Source: Flavobacteriaceae bacterium
GTDB taxonomy: Bacteria > Bacteroidota > Bacteroidia > Flavobacteriales > Flavobacteriaceae
DNA length: 8,502 nucleotides
NCBI GenBank assembly: GCA_002713705.1
Contig: PAUJ01000028.1
Location: 138,906-147,407, forward strand
Reading direction: 5' to 3'
Below the pieces are notes generated by a model. That model did no database searches and had not been told where the DNA came from. It saw nothing but the letters and a program-made list of their open reading frames with translations. Of this stretch, positions 1 through 7,211 are shown piece after piece (positions within the stretch are counted from its first letter, which is position 1; each line of letters begins with the position of its first letter). A program made the position numbers and the translations under genes.

Positions 1-48
1 TAGTAAATTAATTGTTTTATTTATTCTATTTGCTAAATTAAACAAAAA

Positions 49-100
49 AACGGTTTTAGAAACCACCTAATACACTATTGCTATTATACATTGTTAGATG
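49..100 (-). repeat. attC-like palindromic element after the MscS gene
   Basis: On the gene strand the element starts right at the TAG stop of the MscS gene with CATCTAACAATGTATAATAG. This contains ATCTAAC, a fit to the integron R'' core RYYYAAC. It ends with AAAACCGTTTTTTTG, which carries the complementary GTT. A small inner hairpin, GGTTT-TAG-AAACC, lies at 52-64. The first end closely matches those after the genes ending at 5709 and 7446. The inner L boxes pair poorly, so it could be a degraded copy. Sequence to the left of about 48 is AT-rich with nothing recognisable. Confidence 0.5.
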
Positions 101-970
101 CTATGTTTTCATGTTTTTAATTTTCTTTAAGGGCTCAGTATAATTTGATTTTAAATTTAAGTCCATTTGAGGAAAAGGTATAGAAATATTGTTTTCAGTA
201 AATTTTTTATTAATAATTCTTCGGATATCGCTTTTCACTTTATTTATTCTGAATATATTTTTACTGAAAAACAACACTTGAAAATCTAATGATGAATTTC
301 CAAAGTTTACTAATCTTGCTTCAGTTAATTCTCGGTCAGAGGTATCTGGATGCTCAAATGCACTATCTTCCAAAGATTTTATAACTAAATCTACATCACT
401 ACCATAAGCAACACCAACATCAATTCTAAAGCGAGCTTTTTTTGTTTGGTGGCTCCAATTAATTACTTTATCTGTAGTAATTAATGAATTTGGAATTATT
501 ATAGAAATGTCATCGGTATTTAAACCTTTGGATGTTCGTAATCCAATACTTTGGATTTTTACAATATCTCCATCTATTTCTAATATATCATCTATTTTAA
601 TAGATTTTTCTGAGAGTAAAATTATACCTGAAAGCACATCGTTAAATGTTTGCTGTAATCCTAATCCTATACCCACAAGCAAAGCAGCCGAACCAGCTAT
701 CAATACAGTTACTTTAATGCCAATAGTTTCTAAAACCAACCCAATTGCAATTACCCATATTACATACCTAATAATTTGAAATAAGGCATAAGCATTCCCT
801 TTGTCAAATTCATTAATTTTACGTTTGCGAAAAAGTGTTTTCTTAATTAATACTAATATTAATTTGGTAATCAGAAAAATTATTAAAATAGTCACTAATG
901 TATAAACTCGTATCTGATATCCACCTGCACGAATAAGTTCAAATTCCAAAAATTCTCTTAATATTTCCAT
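101..970 (-). CDS. MscS-family mechanosensitive ion channel
   Basis: A 289-residue small-conductance mechanosensitive channel protein of the inner membrane, which in this family opens under membrane tension to release solutes after osmotic downshock. Three hydrophobic helices are visible at about residues 22-43, 62-82 and 85-119. The third is the Gly/Ala-rich pore helix, with the run AGSAALLVGIGLGLQQTFND at 92-111. After it comes the MscS beta domain (about 122-175), including the IIIPNS segment, and then an alpha/beta C-terminal domain to about 270. The length matches the compact MscS type of E. coli (286 residues). The start is A-rich without a clear Shine-Dalgarno site, as expected in Bacteroidota. 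It is preceded by a 482-bp gap, so it probably has its own promoter, and its stop codon touches an attC-like element. Family assignment is secure; ion preference cannot be read from the sequence. Confidence 0.93.
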   Translation of the reverse strand: MEILREFLEFELIRAGGYQIRVYTLVTILIIFLITKLILVLIKKTLFRKRKINEFDKGNAYALFQIIRYVIWVIAIGLVLETIGIKVTVLIAGSAALLVGIGLGLQQTFNDVLSGIILLSEKSIKIDDILEIDGDIVKIQSIGLRTSKGLNTDDISIIIPNSLITTDKVINWSHQTKKARFRIDVGVAYGSDVDLVIKSLEDSAFEHPDTSDRELTEARLVNFGNSSLDFQVLFFSKNIFRINKVKSDIRRIINKKFTENNISIPFPQMDLNLKSNYTEPLKKIKNMKT

Positions 971-1452
971 ATTGATTTTTAAAGTTACACTTTTTATGTG
1001 AGGATTTTACGTTTTTGAGTACAAGAATTTTCCGTTAGTCAACTCAAGCAAGCAAAAAAGAAAAGTCTTTTATTTAATTACTAAAGTAGCTTTTTTTTAG
1101 AAGTTGTTATCAACTTACCTTTTTATTCATTTAAATTTTAACAGGACTTCGAAAAAAACTAAAATCTCTAGAATATCCTAAATTATCTCTGTTTTATTTT
1201 TGTGGTTAGTTTTTTTTAATCTCAAAGAAAATGGACTCTAGGAAAAAATTAAAACTGATTTTTATCTCATTTTTCTTTAAGTAAATTTTATCTACAATTT
1301 AATTAGAAATTTTTGGCATCATTATTTTTTGATTTATAATAGCTATTTGTTCAAGTTTTTAATAGGTTTTGTATTGAGACTGAACTGAAAAATTGCCTAC
1401 ACATAAATATATAATTACAAATGAAATATTAATAGTGTATAAAATAATTGTA
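971..1452. other. 482-bp AT-rich gap without a recognisable gene
   Basis: I see no coding stretch on either strand; stops are frequent in all frames. It must hold the promoter of the MscS gene, but I find no convincing TTTG/TAnnTTTG pair. One small perfect hairpin, AAGTTG-TTAT-CAACTT, lies at 1101-1116; on the plus strand it is followed by a short T run, but no plus-strand gene would use it. Unlike the other spacers, no clear attC-like element is present. A weak look-alike, GTGTAGGC, is on the minus strand near 1394-1401. Confidence 0.6.
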
Positions 1453-1725
1453 TCAATTTGAATCAAAAATCAAATAAGAAATAAACAACAAAAAATAAAT
1501 AGTCAGATAGAACAGGTAGAAGTTTCTAAACTTTTTATATTCGAGATTTTTAGGATAAATATTACCAAAAAGTCCTTTAATTTCTTTCCAAAAAAGAGGT
1601 TTAATATTAATTAACCAACTATCGGTTTGATATACGATTTTTCGGAATTTACTTCTATAAAAACTTAATGGTAATCCCCAAGTAACAAAAAGTATAAACC
1701 AAATATTTTTAGTTATAAAATCCAT
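1453..1725 (-). CDS. Small two-helix membrane protein paired with the DUF1295 gene
   Basis: A 90-residue protein of unknown function. Hydrophobic segments lie at about residues 8-23 and 69-87, separated by a basic, aromatic-rich loop rich in Lys, Trp and Phe. This suggests a hairpin-like membrane protein with the loop on one side of the inner membrane. Its ATG lies only 6 bp after the stop of the upstream DUF1295 gene, so the two are almost certainly co-transcribed and probably translationally linked. I infer that it is an accessory subunit or partner of that enzyme; nothing in its sequence names a function. The unbroken hydrophobic pattern and tight spacing argue that it is a real gene rather than a chance reading frame. 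No terminator hairpin is visible after its TGA. Confidence 0.75.
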   Translation of the reverse strand: MDFITKNIWFILFVTWGLPLSFYRSKFRKIVYQTDSWLINIKPLFWKEIKGLFGNIYPKNLEYKKFRNFYLFYLTIYFLLFISYLIFDSN

Positions 1726-1731
1726 AATTAT

Positions 1732-2526
1732 TTATTTTTTTGGAAACCATGGAAAAAAAGAGTTTGTTTTTTCAATATAATCTCTGTATTGAGGTTTTGA
1801 CTCTTTTAAAGTTTTTTCAAGTAAGCTCACACCTGATATTTTAAGAATCAAAAATGTCATTACAATAGAACCTACTATTTGCCAGTAACTTCCGGCTGCA
1901 ATACTTAAAATCGCATATGCCCACCAAACTGCAGAGTCTCCAAAATAATTTGGATGCCTGGTGTATTTCCAAAATCCAGTATTTAAGACCTTTCCTTTAT
2001 TTTTAAAATTACGTTTAAAACGCGTCAATTGAAAATCGCCAACAGCTTCAAAAGTAAATCCAATAAGCCATACTACAATTCCCATATAATCCAGTACATT
2101 GAGGGTCCCATTGCTTGTACTAGAATTAATCCCCAAAAGAGGTAAAGAAACAACCATAATCAAGGCTCCTTGTAATAAAAACGTTTGAAAAAAACTAAAC
2201 CACCAATAGCGTTTTGGGCCATAATTTTTTCGGAATTTCTTATATCTAAAATCTTCTCCTTTGCCAATGTTTCTAGCTGCAAGATAAATTGTAAGCCTAA
2301 GTCCCCAAATACTCACTAAAATTAAAATCAATATTTTTCTAATATTTAGATTACCTGACATAAATACGTAAAATGCATTAACAAACACAAACCCCAAACC
2401 CCAAAAAATGTCTACAATACTTACATTTTTTATAAAAATACTCCAAATCCATAATAGAGTTACAAAAACTAAAATGATTAAAGCTGCTTGAGAAAATAGT
2501 ATTATCATAAGTTTTTGGCTAGTCAT
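1732..2526 (-). CDS. DUF1295 membrane protein (steroid 5-alpha-reductase/ICMT-like fold)
   Basis: A 264-residue integral membrane protein of the DUF1295 family, related to steroid 5-alpha-reductase C-terminal domains and isoprenylcysteine methyltransferases. Hydrophobic segments lie at about 6-32, 37-58, 63-84, 113-132, 146-165 and 198-230. Family landmarks are the VDIFWGLGF segment at 38-46, the basic FRYKKFRKNYG region at 93-103, the TRHPNYFGD motif at 189-197 (the RHPNYFG core typical of the superfamily's cofactor-binding C-terminus), and an aromatic PWFPKK tail. Members act on lipids or lipid-like substrates with NAD(P)H or S-adenosylmethionine; which one applies here cannot be decided. 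In several bacteria DUF1295 genes sit beside cyclopropane fatty acid synthase genes, but none is present here. It leads a two-gene unit with the 90-residue protein. Its start follows an AACCGTT repeat end by about 10 bp. Confidence 0.9.
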   Translation of the reverse strand: MTSQKLMIILFSQAALIILVFVTLLWIWSIFIKNVSIVDIFWGLGFVFVNAFYVFMSGNLNIRKILILILVSIWGLRLTIYLAARNIGKGEDFRYKKFRKNYGPKRYWWFSFFQTFLLQGALIMVVSLPLLGINSSTSNGTLNVLDYMGIVVWLIGFTFEAVGDFQLTRFKRNFKNKGKVLNTGFWKYTRHPNYFGDSAVWWAYAILSIAAGSYWQIVGSIVMTFLILKISGVSLLEKTLKESKPQYRDYIEKTNSFFPWFPKK

Positions 2527-2536
2527 AATTAAGTAA

Positions 2537-2589
2537 AACGGTTAGACCAAATATTTGAATAATGTTTATTACTTTAATATTGTTTTTTT
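2537..2589 (-). repeat. Possible short attC-like element upstream of the DUF1295 gene
   Basis: On the gene strand this ends in GGTCTAACCGTTTTAC about 10 bp before the DUF1295 ATG. That is the same CTAACCGTT end found in the elements at 2615-2739 and 5656-5705. A matching first end is only vague (AAACAATATTAAAG near 2589), with weak AATAT/ATATT pairing inside. It may be a degraded second element in tandem with 2615-2739, or a solo end. Confidence 0.3.
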
Positions 2590-2614
2590 AATAGGTTTTA
2601 ATTAATGTTTTGTG

Positions 2615-2739
2615 ACGGTTAGTATATGAAAAGTAAGCGATTTCGGAGCACTTCACTTTCCGTAAAGCACAAAGTTTGATAGGAGTCACAAAACTCAAAT
2701 TTAATACTATTTCACCTATTTTTTATATACATTGTTATG
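2615..2739 (-). repeat. attC-like palindromic element, about 125 bp
   Basis: Read on the gene strand it begins CATAACAATGTATATAAAAA and ends with TTTCATATACTAACCGTCAC. GTATAT near the first end is complementary to ATATAC near the last, and the flanking tracts AAAAAATA and TACTTTTC continue the pairing imperfectly. The spacer AAT on one side and TAACC on the other stay unpaired, as between the R and L boxes of attC sites. The outer boxes (ATAAC/GTCAC) are weak. The first end overlaps the stop of a possible coding remnant at 2735-2845. Confidence 0.6.
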
Positions 2740-2845
2740 TTTTGTTGTTTTTTGGGTCGATGTGAATTTTTCCGTTTTGATGTTTTGGATTGTTGATACT
2801 TTTGGATTTTTTTGGGTTGTTAAACGCGTGGATAATAGAATTTAA
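2735..2845 (-). pseudogene. Possible C-terminal tail of a lost gene (ghost cassette)
   Basis: On the minus strand 36 codons are open from a TGA at 2846-2848 to a TAA at 2735-2737. They encode a hydrophilic Asn/Lys/Pro-rich tail that includes SINNPKHQNGKIHIDPKNNK. The TAA overlaps the first end of the element at 2615-2739, the same position that other stops in this window occupy, and that is the main argument that it is a real gene end. No start or domain is recognisable. An alternative is the plus-strand open stretch 2781-2951 (57 codons, no ATG), ending in KNLVVEYRYLF; I do not recognise it either. The 215-bp interval 2740-2954 holds nothing else. Confidence 0.3.
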
Positions 2846-2954
2846 TCAAAAAGATACCATTGGTTGTCTCAAAGCCGACAAATCAATTATTATTAAAACA
2901 ACTCAAGACAATTATAAGAACTTGGTTGTTGAATACAGGTATTTATTTTAATGG

Positions 2955-3009
2955 CATACAACGTTTTAGTTAAACTTTGTTTTAATGTAGTTTAGGTTTT
3001 GTTAGATAT
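2955..3009 (-). repeat. Short attC-like element after the unknown exported-protein gene
   Basis: On the gene strand it opens with AATATCTAACAAAACC about 16 bp after the TAA of the gene ending at 3025, and closes with ACTAAAACGTTGTATGCC. ATCTAAC fits the R'' consensus RYYYAAC, and AAC pairs with the GTT of the last end. The inner pair TAAACT/AGTTTA (6 bp, 12-nt loop; plus-strand 2971-2976 with 2989-2994) forms the L-box position. It is one of the two shortest copies. Confidence 0.5.
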
Positions 3010-3024
3010 TGATTAATTTTAGTA

Positions 3025-4236
3025 TTAACAACCATTCGCTATCACAAAAATAATATACTCCGTGGTTGTAATTTTACTTTCTGAATTAGTGAAATTTACT
3101 TTCAGAATGACTTCTCTAGGCTGCACTAGTGATGAAATATCTTCTTTTCGATGAATGTAATCAGTTAAATAAAGATAGTAGTCACCGCACTCTGTTTTTA
3201 TTTTTTTCTTTAAATCTTTGACTGAAATTTCTGGAGTTATTTTTCTTTCATCAGTAGAGTATTTCTTTATCGAGACAAGATCATTTTTCATTTCAAGCAT
3301 ATCCCAGTTAGACATAAATATCAAGTCTTCCAATTCGCAATAGTCTCCATCTCCGTTTATGTTCAGTCCGTTGGAGTGTCTTTGCAAGACTTCTATTTTT
3401 CCTTTTGTTTTAGGGATTACCCTAATGATTTGATCATTAGTAAAAGGAAGGTTGCTTAAAAGTTCCATCGACTGGCTTCTATCAAGATATATTTTATATG
3501 AATTATCGCCATTTCCATCAGATTTTCTCTTAATATATTGGGCGTAATTTTTTTTAAAGAATGATGATTTTAATGTAAATAGACCAAAATCGATTTCTTG
3601 ACTATTTATATGTACGTATGTGGGTTCAGAAAAAAAACCTTCTTCATTTACTTCGATTCTTCGTCTGTTGGTAGTTTCGTCTTCATGATTCTTCAAATCA
3701 ATTAGAACTTCTTCATATTGAGGTTCCCTAATTTTAAAAATGGTGGAGAATGTGAATTCGTGTGTCATGGGATCATAATGGTAGGGTCTTGTGGGCGAAT
3801 ATCTTCGAGCTTCATATTCATACCAGTCTTTAGATAGATAAAGTAAAATATCATAAATCATTACGGATTCGATGGGTGTGCCATCATAGCGCACGGTCAA
3901 GGCACGAAGTTGTTTAAATTTATCTTCTACAACTAGCAATATATACTTGCCAGTAATTTCGCAAATAGAGGAAGCTGAAATCTCTTTGAGCTGTCCTGCC
4001 TGTATAAATCCACTTTTATGCCTATTAAAGTCTCTGTCGTCTATCTTTTCTCCAATCACTTGTTTGATTATTATAGAGTCCATAAAGTGAAGAGATAAAT
4101 TCGATAATTCTCCGCGTTTTAAGGCCATTATTTTTTCATGAAATGGAGTATTAGAGCTGTGGTACTCAGTATTGTGATTTTGTACAATTGAATTTGCATA
4201 TAAAATCAACAGAAATATAATAGTTATTATTTTCAT
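3025..4236 (-). CDS. Unrecognised exported protein, 403 residues
   Basis: I do not recognise a family. The first 17 or so residues form a Sec-type signal peptide (a Lys near the start, then a hydrophobic run with IITIIFLLILY), with no lipobox cysteine, so the product is probably periplasmic or secreted. The mature part has no further membrane segments, is mixed alpha/beta in pattern and is rich in charged and aromatic residues. Points to note are an Asp/Gly-rich patch, NGLNINGDGDYCELEDL, at roughly two thirds of the length, and three cysteines in the second half (one in that patch, one in KTECGDYY, and the very last residue). The single ATG at 4236 fits the signal peptide. It stands alone between attC-like elements, so it is a single-gene unit with no functional context. 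Confidence 0.8.
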   Translation of the reverse strand: MKIITIIFLLILYANSIVQNHNTEYHSSNTPFHEKIMALKRGELSNLSLHFMDSIIIKQVIGEKIDDRDFNRHKSGFIQAGQLKEISASSICEITGKYILLVVEDKFKQLRALTVRYDGTPIESVMIYDILLYLSKDWYEYEARRYSPTRPYHYDPMTHEFTFSTIFKIREPQYEEVLIDLKNHEDETTNRRRIEVNEEGFFSEPTYVHINSQEIDFGLFTLKSSFFKKNYAQYIKRKSDGNGDNSYKIYLDRSQSMELLSNLPFTNDQIIRVIPKTKGKIEVLQRHSNGLNINGDGDYCELEDLIFMSNWDMLEMKNDLVSIKKYSTDERKITPEISVKDLKKKIKTECGDYYLYLTDYIHRKEDISSLVQPREVILKVNFTNSESKITTTEYIIFVIANGC

Positions 4237-4249
4237 ATTTGAAATTGTA

Positions 4250-4369
4250 CCTAATGGTCTTGTGTATTATTTTTAGTACTAAAAAAAATAAATCAGAGAT
4301 AGGAAGTCCACTAGGACTTTCGAAAGTAAACTTTAACTAGTAATAAATTGTATACGGTGTTTGCAGTAG
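4250..4369 (-). repeat. attC-like palindromic element, about 120 bp, with inner hairpin
   Basis: On the gene strand it begins directly after the TAA of the dehydrogenase remnant with CTACTGCAAACACCGTATAC and ends ATACACAAGACCATTAGGTA about 14 bp before the ATG of the exported-protein gene. GTATAC pairs with the ATAC of the last end, and TTACTAG with TTAGTAC approximately. At its centre GGAAGTCC and GGACTTTC (4302-4309 and 4314-4321) form a hairpin, next to the perfect 12-bp palindrome ACTTTCGAAAGT at 4316-4327. The last end reads ATTAGG where others have GTTAGG, a possible loss of the recombining G. Confidence 0.55.
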
Positions 4370-4570
4370 TTATTTCATTTTTACAACAATTTTACTTTTT
4401 GCTCTAACAGATTTTTGATAGACTAATGCGTCAATTGTTTCCAAGAACGCAAATGTTTAATCTATAAATAGGTTTACTTTTTCAGCTTCCACTAAATTTT
4501 TTATATCATTTAATTGATTGCCTTTAAGTGTCATCAATATAAACTTGTAATAAGCAGATTTTCTATTGAC
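4370..4570 (-). pseudogene. C-terminal remnant of a zinc-type alcohol dehydrogenase/quinone oxidoreductase
   Basis: Immediately after the HAD gene stop, and in the same frame, the minus strand encodes about 65 residues of the C-terminus of a medium-chain dehydrogenase/reductase of the NAD(P)-dependent zinc-binding alcohol dehydrogenase or quinone oxidoreductase type. Recognisable pieces are YYKFILMTLKGNQLNDIKNL, then NLFID, an in-frame TAA at 4457-4459, then TFAFLETIDALVYQKSVRAK and a KIVVKMK end. Intact relatives have a Lys or Arg where the TAA stands, so a single-base change explains it. The catalytic and Rossmann domains are entirely missing. The frame is otherwise intact to the terminal TAA at 4370-4372, so decay looks recent. 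Its stop abuts an attC-like element, as expected for a cassette whose 5' part was deleted when it was joined to the HAD gene. Confidence 0.8.
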
Positions 4571-4585
4571 TTTCTTAGTTGTTTT

Positions 4586-5605
4586 TTACTTTTCAAATGG
4601 AAATATTGTCAACCAATCGTCCTTCATACTCACAACTTGCCACTTACCAATCACTGCTGCTTTTAAAGAAGCGCTATCTTTTTCTGAATAAGCAAATTCT
4701 CGAATATCATCATCGTGATTAACTAGCAATTGAAAATTTGGTAATTTATTTGTATTGCTATAGGTAAGTTGTCCAATATCACCTCCACTGCGAACGTTTC
4801 CTGCAACAAAGATTGGAACTCTACCAATTCGTTGTTCTATAGCAGCTGGTTTTGTCAGACCATCATTCATGAAAAAAATATTATTGCCTTTTACAATTTG
4901 CCATGAGCCGTCTATTTGTTCAAAAGAGTTCATTGCAAATGTTCCAATTACATTTTCTGGAACTATATCATAAGTTTCTTCGGCAAATACACGCATAAAA
5001 TCATTTCCTCCACCTGAACAAATATAAGTTTTGAAATCGTTGTTCTGAAGATACTGTATAAGCTCAATCATAGGTTGATAAACTGTTTCAGTATATTTTT
5101 TATTGTACTTAGGATGCATAGAAGAATTTATAAACTCCTCAACGTCTGAATTGAATCTTTCTAATGTAATTCCACTATGTGTAATTGAAATTAGTTTCAT
5201 TAATTCTTTACCATGATTATTTATATAGTCGTTTATTAAATAATTCTTATCGCCTTCTAGAATTGATTTATATGGTTGTTGATCTTTCCATCCAGGATTT
5301 GAATTCGCCATTTTATTGATTTGATATGAAACAAACTCTAATTGAGCAACAGGTTGTTCACACCATAAAGTACCATCGTTATCAAATGTTGCGATTCGTT
5401 CGTTTGGATGAATGTATTTCGACCCACCATCATTTGTTATGTCATTTACAAATTTAATAATAGCTGTTTTAGTATCACCTTCAACCCAAGAAGGTAGTGG
5501 GTCTATAACCACACTATTATTTTTAGTTTCAATTTCACTCGTAGTTTGTTTACATGCTATTGTAAATAGACTTATTAATATTAATAGAACACTAATTTTA
5601 TTCAT
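4586..5605 (-). CDS. HAD-superfamily hydrolase, predicted lipoprotein
   Basis: A 339-residue phosphatase-like haloacid dehalogenase superfamily protein, exported as a lipoprotein: the signal peptide ends in FTIAC, making Cys18 the lipidated residue. Motif I is FDNDGTLW with nucleophile Asp75 and acid/base Asp77; motif II is ICSGGGNDF with Ser198; motif III is probably Lys252 in DGLTKPAAIE. Motif IV reads AGNVRSGGDIGQL (268-280, Asp276) instead of the more common GNSDGD, an insertion-bearing variant. The downstream HDDDIREFAYSEKD segment (298-310) is shared by this phosphoserine-phosphatase-like subfamily. It probably removes phosphate from a small periplasmic substrate, but the substrate is unknown. 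An attC-like element lies about 50 bp upstream. Downstream there is no element but the dehydrogenase remnant, suggesting a deletion junction just after the stop. Confidence 0.88.
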   Translation of the reverse strand: MNKISVLLILISLFTIACKQTTSEIETKNNSVVIDPLPSWVEGDTKTAIIKFVNDITNDGGSKYIHPNERIATFDNDGTLWCEQPVAQLEFVSYQINKMANSNPGWKDQQPYKSILEGDKNYLINDYINNHGKELMKLISITHSGITLERFNSDVEEFINSSMHPKYNKKYTETVYQPMIELIQYLQNNDFKTYICSGGGNDFMRVFAEETYDIVPENVIGTFAMNSFEQIDGSWQIVKGNNIFFMNDGLTKPAAIEQRIGRVPIFVAGNVRSGGDIGQLTYSNTNKLPNFQLLVNHDDDIREFAYSEKDSASLKAAVIGKWQVVSMKDDWLTIFPFEK

Positions 5606-5655
5606 AATATTTTAGTTATGCATTAATAGGTTGTTTCATTAAACTAAATGGTTAC

Positions 5656-5705
5656 TAACGGTTAGTGTAAAGGGCCTTTTAATGCCTTTATACATTGCTG
5701 TAGAG
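5656..5705 (-). repeat. Compact attC-like hairpin element, about 50 bp
   Basis: On the gene strand it starts 3 bp after the TAA of the DUF1254 gene with CTCTACAGCAATGTATAAAG and ends with CCTTTACACTAACCGTTA. GTATAAAGGC pairs with GCCCTTTACAC (plus-strand 5684-5693 with 5665-5675) with one bulge and one wobble. AAT and TAACC form unpaired spacers, and CTAC faces the GTTAG of the last end. It is the clearest short copy and could also act as a transcription terminator between the two lipoprotein genes. Confidence 0.6.
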
Positions 5706-5708
5706 TGT

Positions 5709-7178
5709 TTATTTCATCTTTTTTATATTAGGCATTATCCAAGATTTGTCATAGTACGACTCAAGGGGACCATAAAGTCTGAGGTACGCGAAAAAACCTT
5801 TATTAGGGTTAGATTGAATCCAGTTATTTTCATATCCCTCAGGAGCCTTTTCACCAACAAATATCCTTGTGCTGCCATCAGCTTCAACTTTTATATTTTC
5901 CATTACCGAGCTTATGTCAGATTTGCCTTGTTCATTTTCAATAATGCAGCGTGTATCGTTATCATAAATTGTAATGGACCAGAATTGATTCGCTGGAGCG
6001 TCTTTGGGCACAATAATTTCATAATTGTTCTTGCCATCCAACCAATTGCCCTCATCATCAATGTATGCACCTAAATACTTCGATCCACTTCCAATGTTAT
6101 TCAAAACCATTCCTTTAGAAGTTGTGATTGCCTCATATGTGTAGGAAGCAACTTCGGTTACTTCATAATAATTTGGATGCATGTGATCCAGGTATTCCAT
6201 ATTTATGACGTATAGCCAGTTTCTATTTGGCCAATGTTTCTCTTTATACGATTCTCTGCTAAAAGTATTCACCATGGCCATGGCATTTCCCATTTTTTCG
6301 GATTCAATAAGTATGTCTTTTTGTTTTTGGTTCGGTTCAAATGTCATACCTCTTTCAATTCCAGTCCCTCTTAATTGAGTTAAAATAAATCGGTTTCTGT
6401 CCACAACAGGTTCATTCTGTAATACTCGGTTTAAATCCTGCCAAAACTCTAAGCCATGTGATTGGTTACCTCTCCATTGCGGGGTTTCAGTTGCTTGTAT
6501 AAATATTTGATCATCGCTGTTTACACCTGCTTTGTATATTCTATGAGCCGCTAAGCTTGATTTGTATTTCTCTCCCTTAAGCCCGATGATTCTTGTTCCT
6601 ATTAAAACAAGATTGCTTGTGGACTTCACCACAAAATCTGCATCATGGCCATTTGGCACTTCTGCTTTTGGACCAACCAAAATATATTTTCCTCCTTTAC
6701 CTTCATCTGGCCCCAATATTCCTAAATCAGACATTGGACTTTGGTAAATGTCAACAATTAGTCCACCAATTGGTCCCGCTGGGATTTCAATATAGTAGCT
6801 AGACTCAGCTAAATCAACAAAAGTTATAACATAGGGAGTGGTTGTATTCGCAGTTAAAATTGGAGCTTTTGACTTTTGATTATCATAAATCAACCAATCA
6901 CCGTGGTTGGCTTCTTTTAAGAATTCTTTGTGCCATACTTCAATGCCTACAATTGGCAAGGCATATTCAAAAGCAGATATGGCCTTAACCTTTAGATGTT
7001 CATCTTTAATATCCGAAATGGTCGATTGGTCTAGGTATCCATTATCTTCAAACTTTACTTGAACAGAAGTTGTTTCAGAATTGTCTTCTGCTCCATTTCT
7101 TTTATCTGCAGTTTGAATATTACATCCATTTAGCACTAATGCAAACAGAGGTGTTATTATAAATGGATTAAGTTTCAT
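5709..7178 (-). CDS. DUF1254/DUF1214 domain lipoprotein
   Basis: A 489-residue protein with an N-terminal lipoprotein signal (hydrophobic run ending LVLNGC, Cys19). The DUF1254 domain spans roughly residues 60-190, with the ALPIVGIEVWHKEF helix near 73-86 and the glycine-rich GPDEGKGGKYILVGP segment at 156-170. The DUF1214 domain fills the last 130 residues: FWSITIYDNDTR at 399-410, then DGSTRIFVGEKAPEG, NWIQSNPNKGFFAYLRLYGP and a closing YYDKSW. Length and domain order are normal for the family. The biochemical role is not established; members are exported beta-rich proteins, often annotated only by DUF number. The start at 7178 fits the signal peptide. The gene is alone between attC-like elements on both sides, with the downstream one 3 bp from its stop. 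Confidence 0.92.
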   Translation of the reverse strand: MKLNPFIITPLFALVLNGCNIQTADKRNGAEDNSETTSVQVKFEDNGYLDQSTISDIKDEHLKVKAISAFEYALPIVGIEVWHKEFLKEANHGDWLIYDNQKSKAPILTANTTTPYVITFVDLAESSYYIEIPAGPIGGLIVDIYQSPMSDLGILGPDEGKGGKYILVGPKAEVPNGHDADFVVKSTSNLVLIGTRIIGLKGEKYKSSLAAHRIYKAGVNSDDQIFIQATETPQWRGNQSHGLEFWQDLNRVLQNEPVVDRNRFILTQLRGTGIERGMTFEPNQKQKDILIESEKMGNAMAMVNTFSRESYKEKHWPNRNWLYVINMEYLDHMHPNYYEVTEVASYTYEAITTSKGMVLNNIGSGSKYLGAYIDDEGNWLDGKNNYEIIVPKDAPANQFWSITIYDNDTRCIIENEQGKSDISSVMENIKVEADGSTRIFVGEKAPEGYENNWIQSNPNKGFFAYLRLYGPLESYYDKSWIMPNIKKMK

Positions 7179-7211
7179 ATGGTATGTATTTATGGTTTCA
7201 TTTTTTTATAC

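Noticed and set aside
507..779. Plus-strand open frame antisense to the MscS gene
   Set aside because: It is fully covered by a clear gene on the other strand and has no domain of its own.
1101..1116. Small perfect hairpin followed by T's on the plus strand
   Set aside because: No plus-strand gene ends nearby, and on the minus strand it lacks a T run, so I do not call it a terminator.
1394..1401. GTGTAGGC on the minus strand as a possible attC-like end
   Set aside because: There is no matching first end and no surrounding palindrome.
2696..2703. TAAATTTG on the minus strand, matching the Bacteroidota -7 box TAnnTTTG
   Set aside because: There is no TTTG -33 box at the right distance, it is about 170 bp from the nearest start, and it lies inside a repeat element.
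5412..6074. Plus-strand open frames at 5412-5615 and 5682-6074
   Set aside because: Both overlap confident lipoprotein genes and an element in antisense; the sequences are hydrophobic mirror frames with no recognisable family.
6562..6802. Two overlapping plus-strand open frames
   Set aside because: They lie inside the conserved DUF1254 coding region in antisense.
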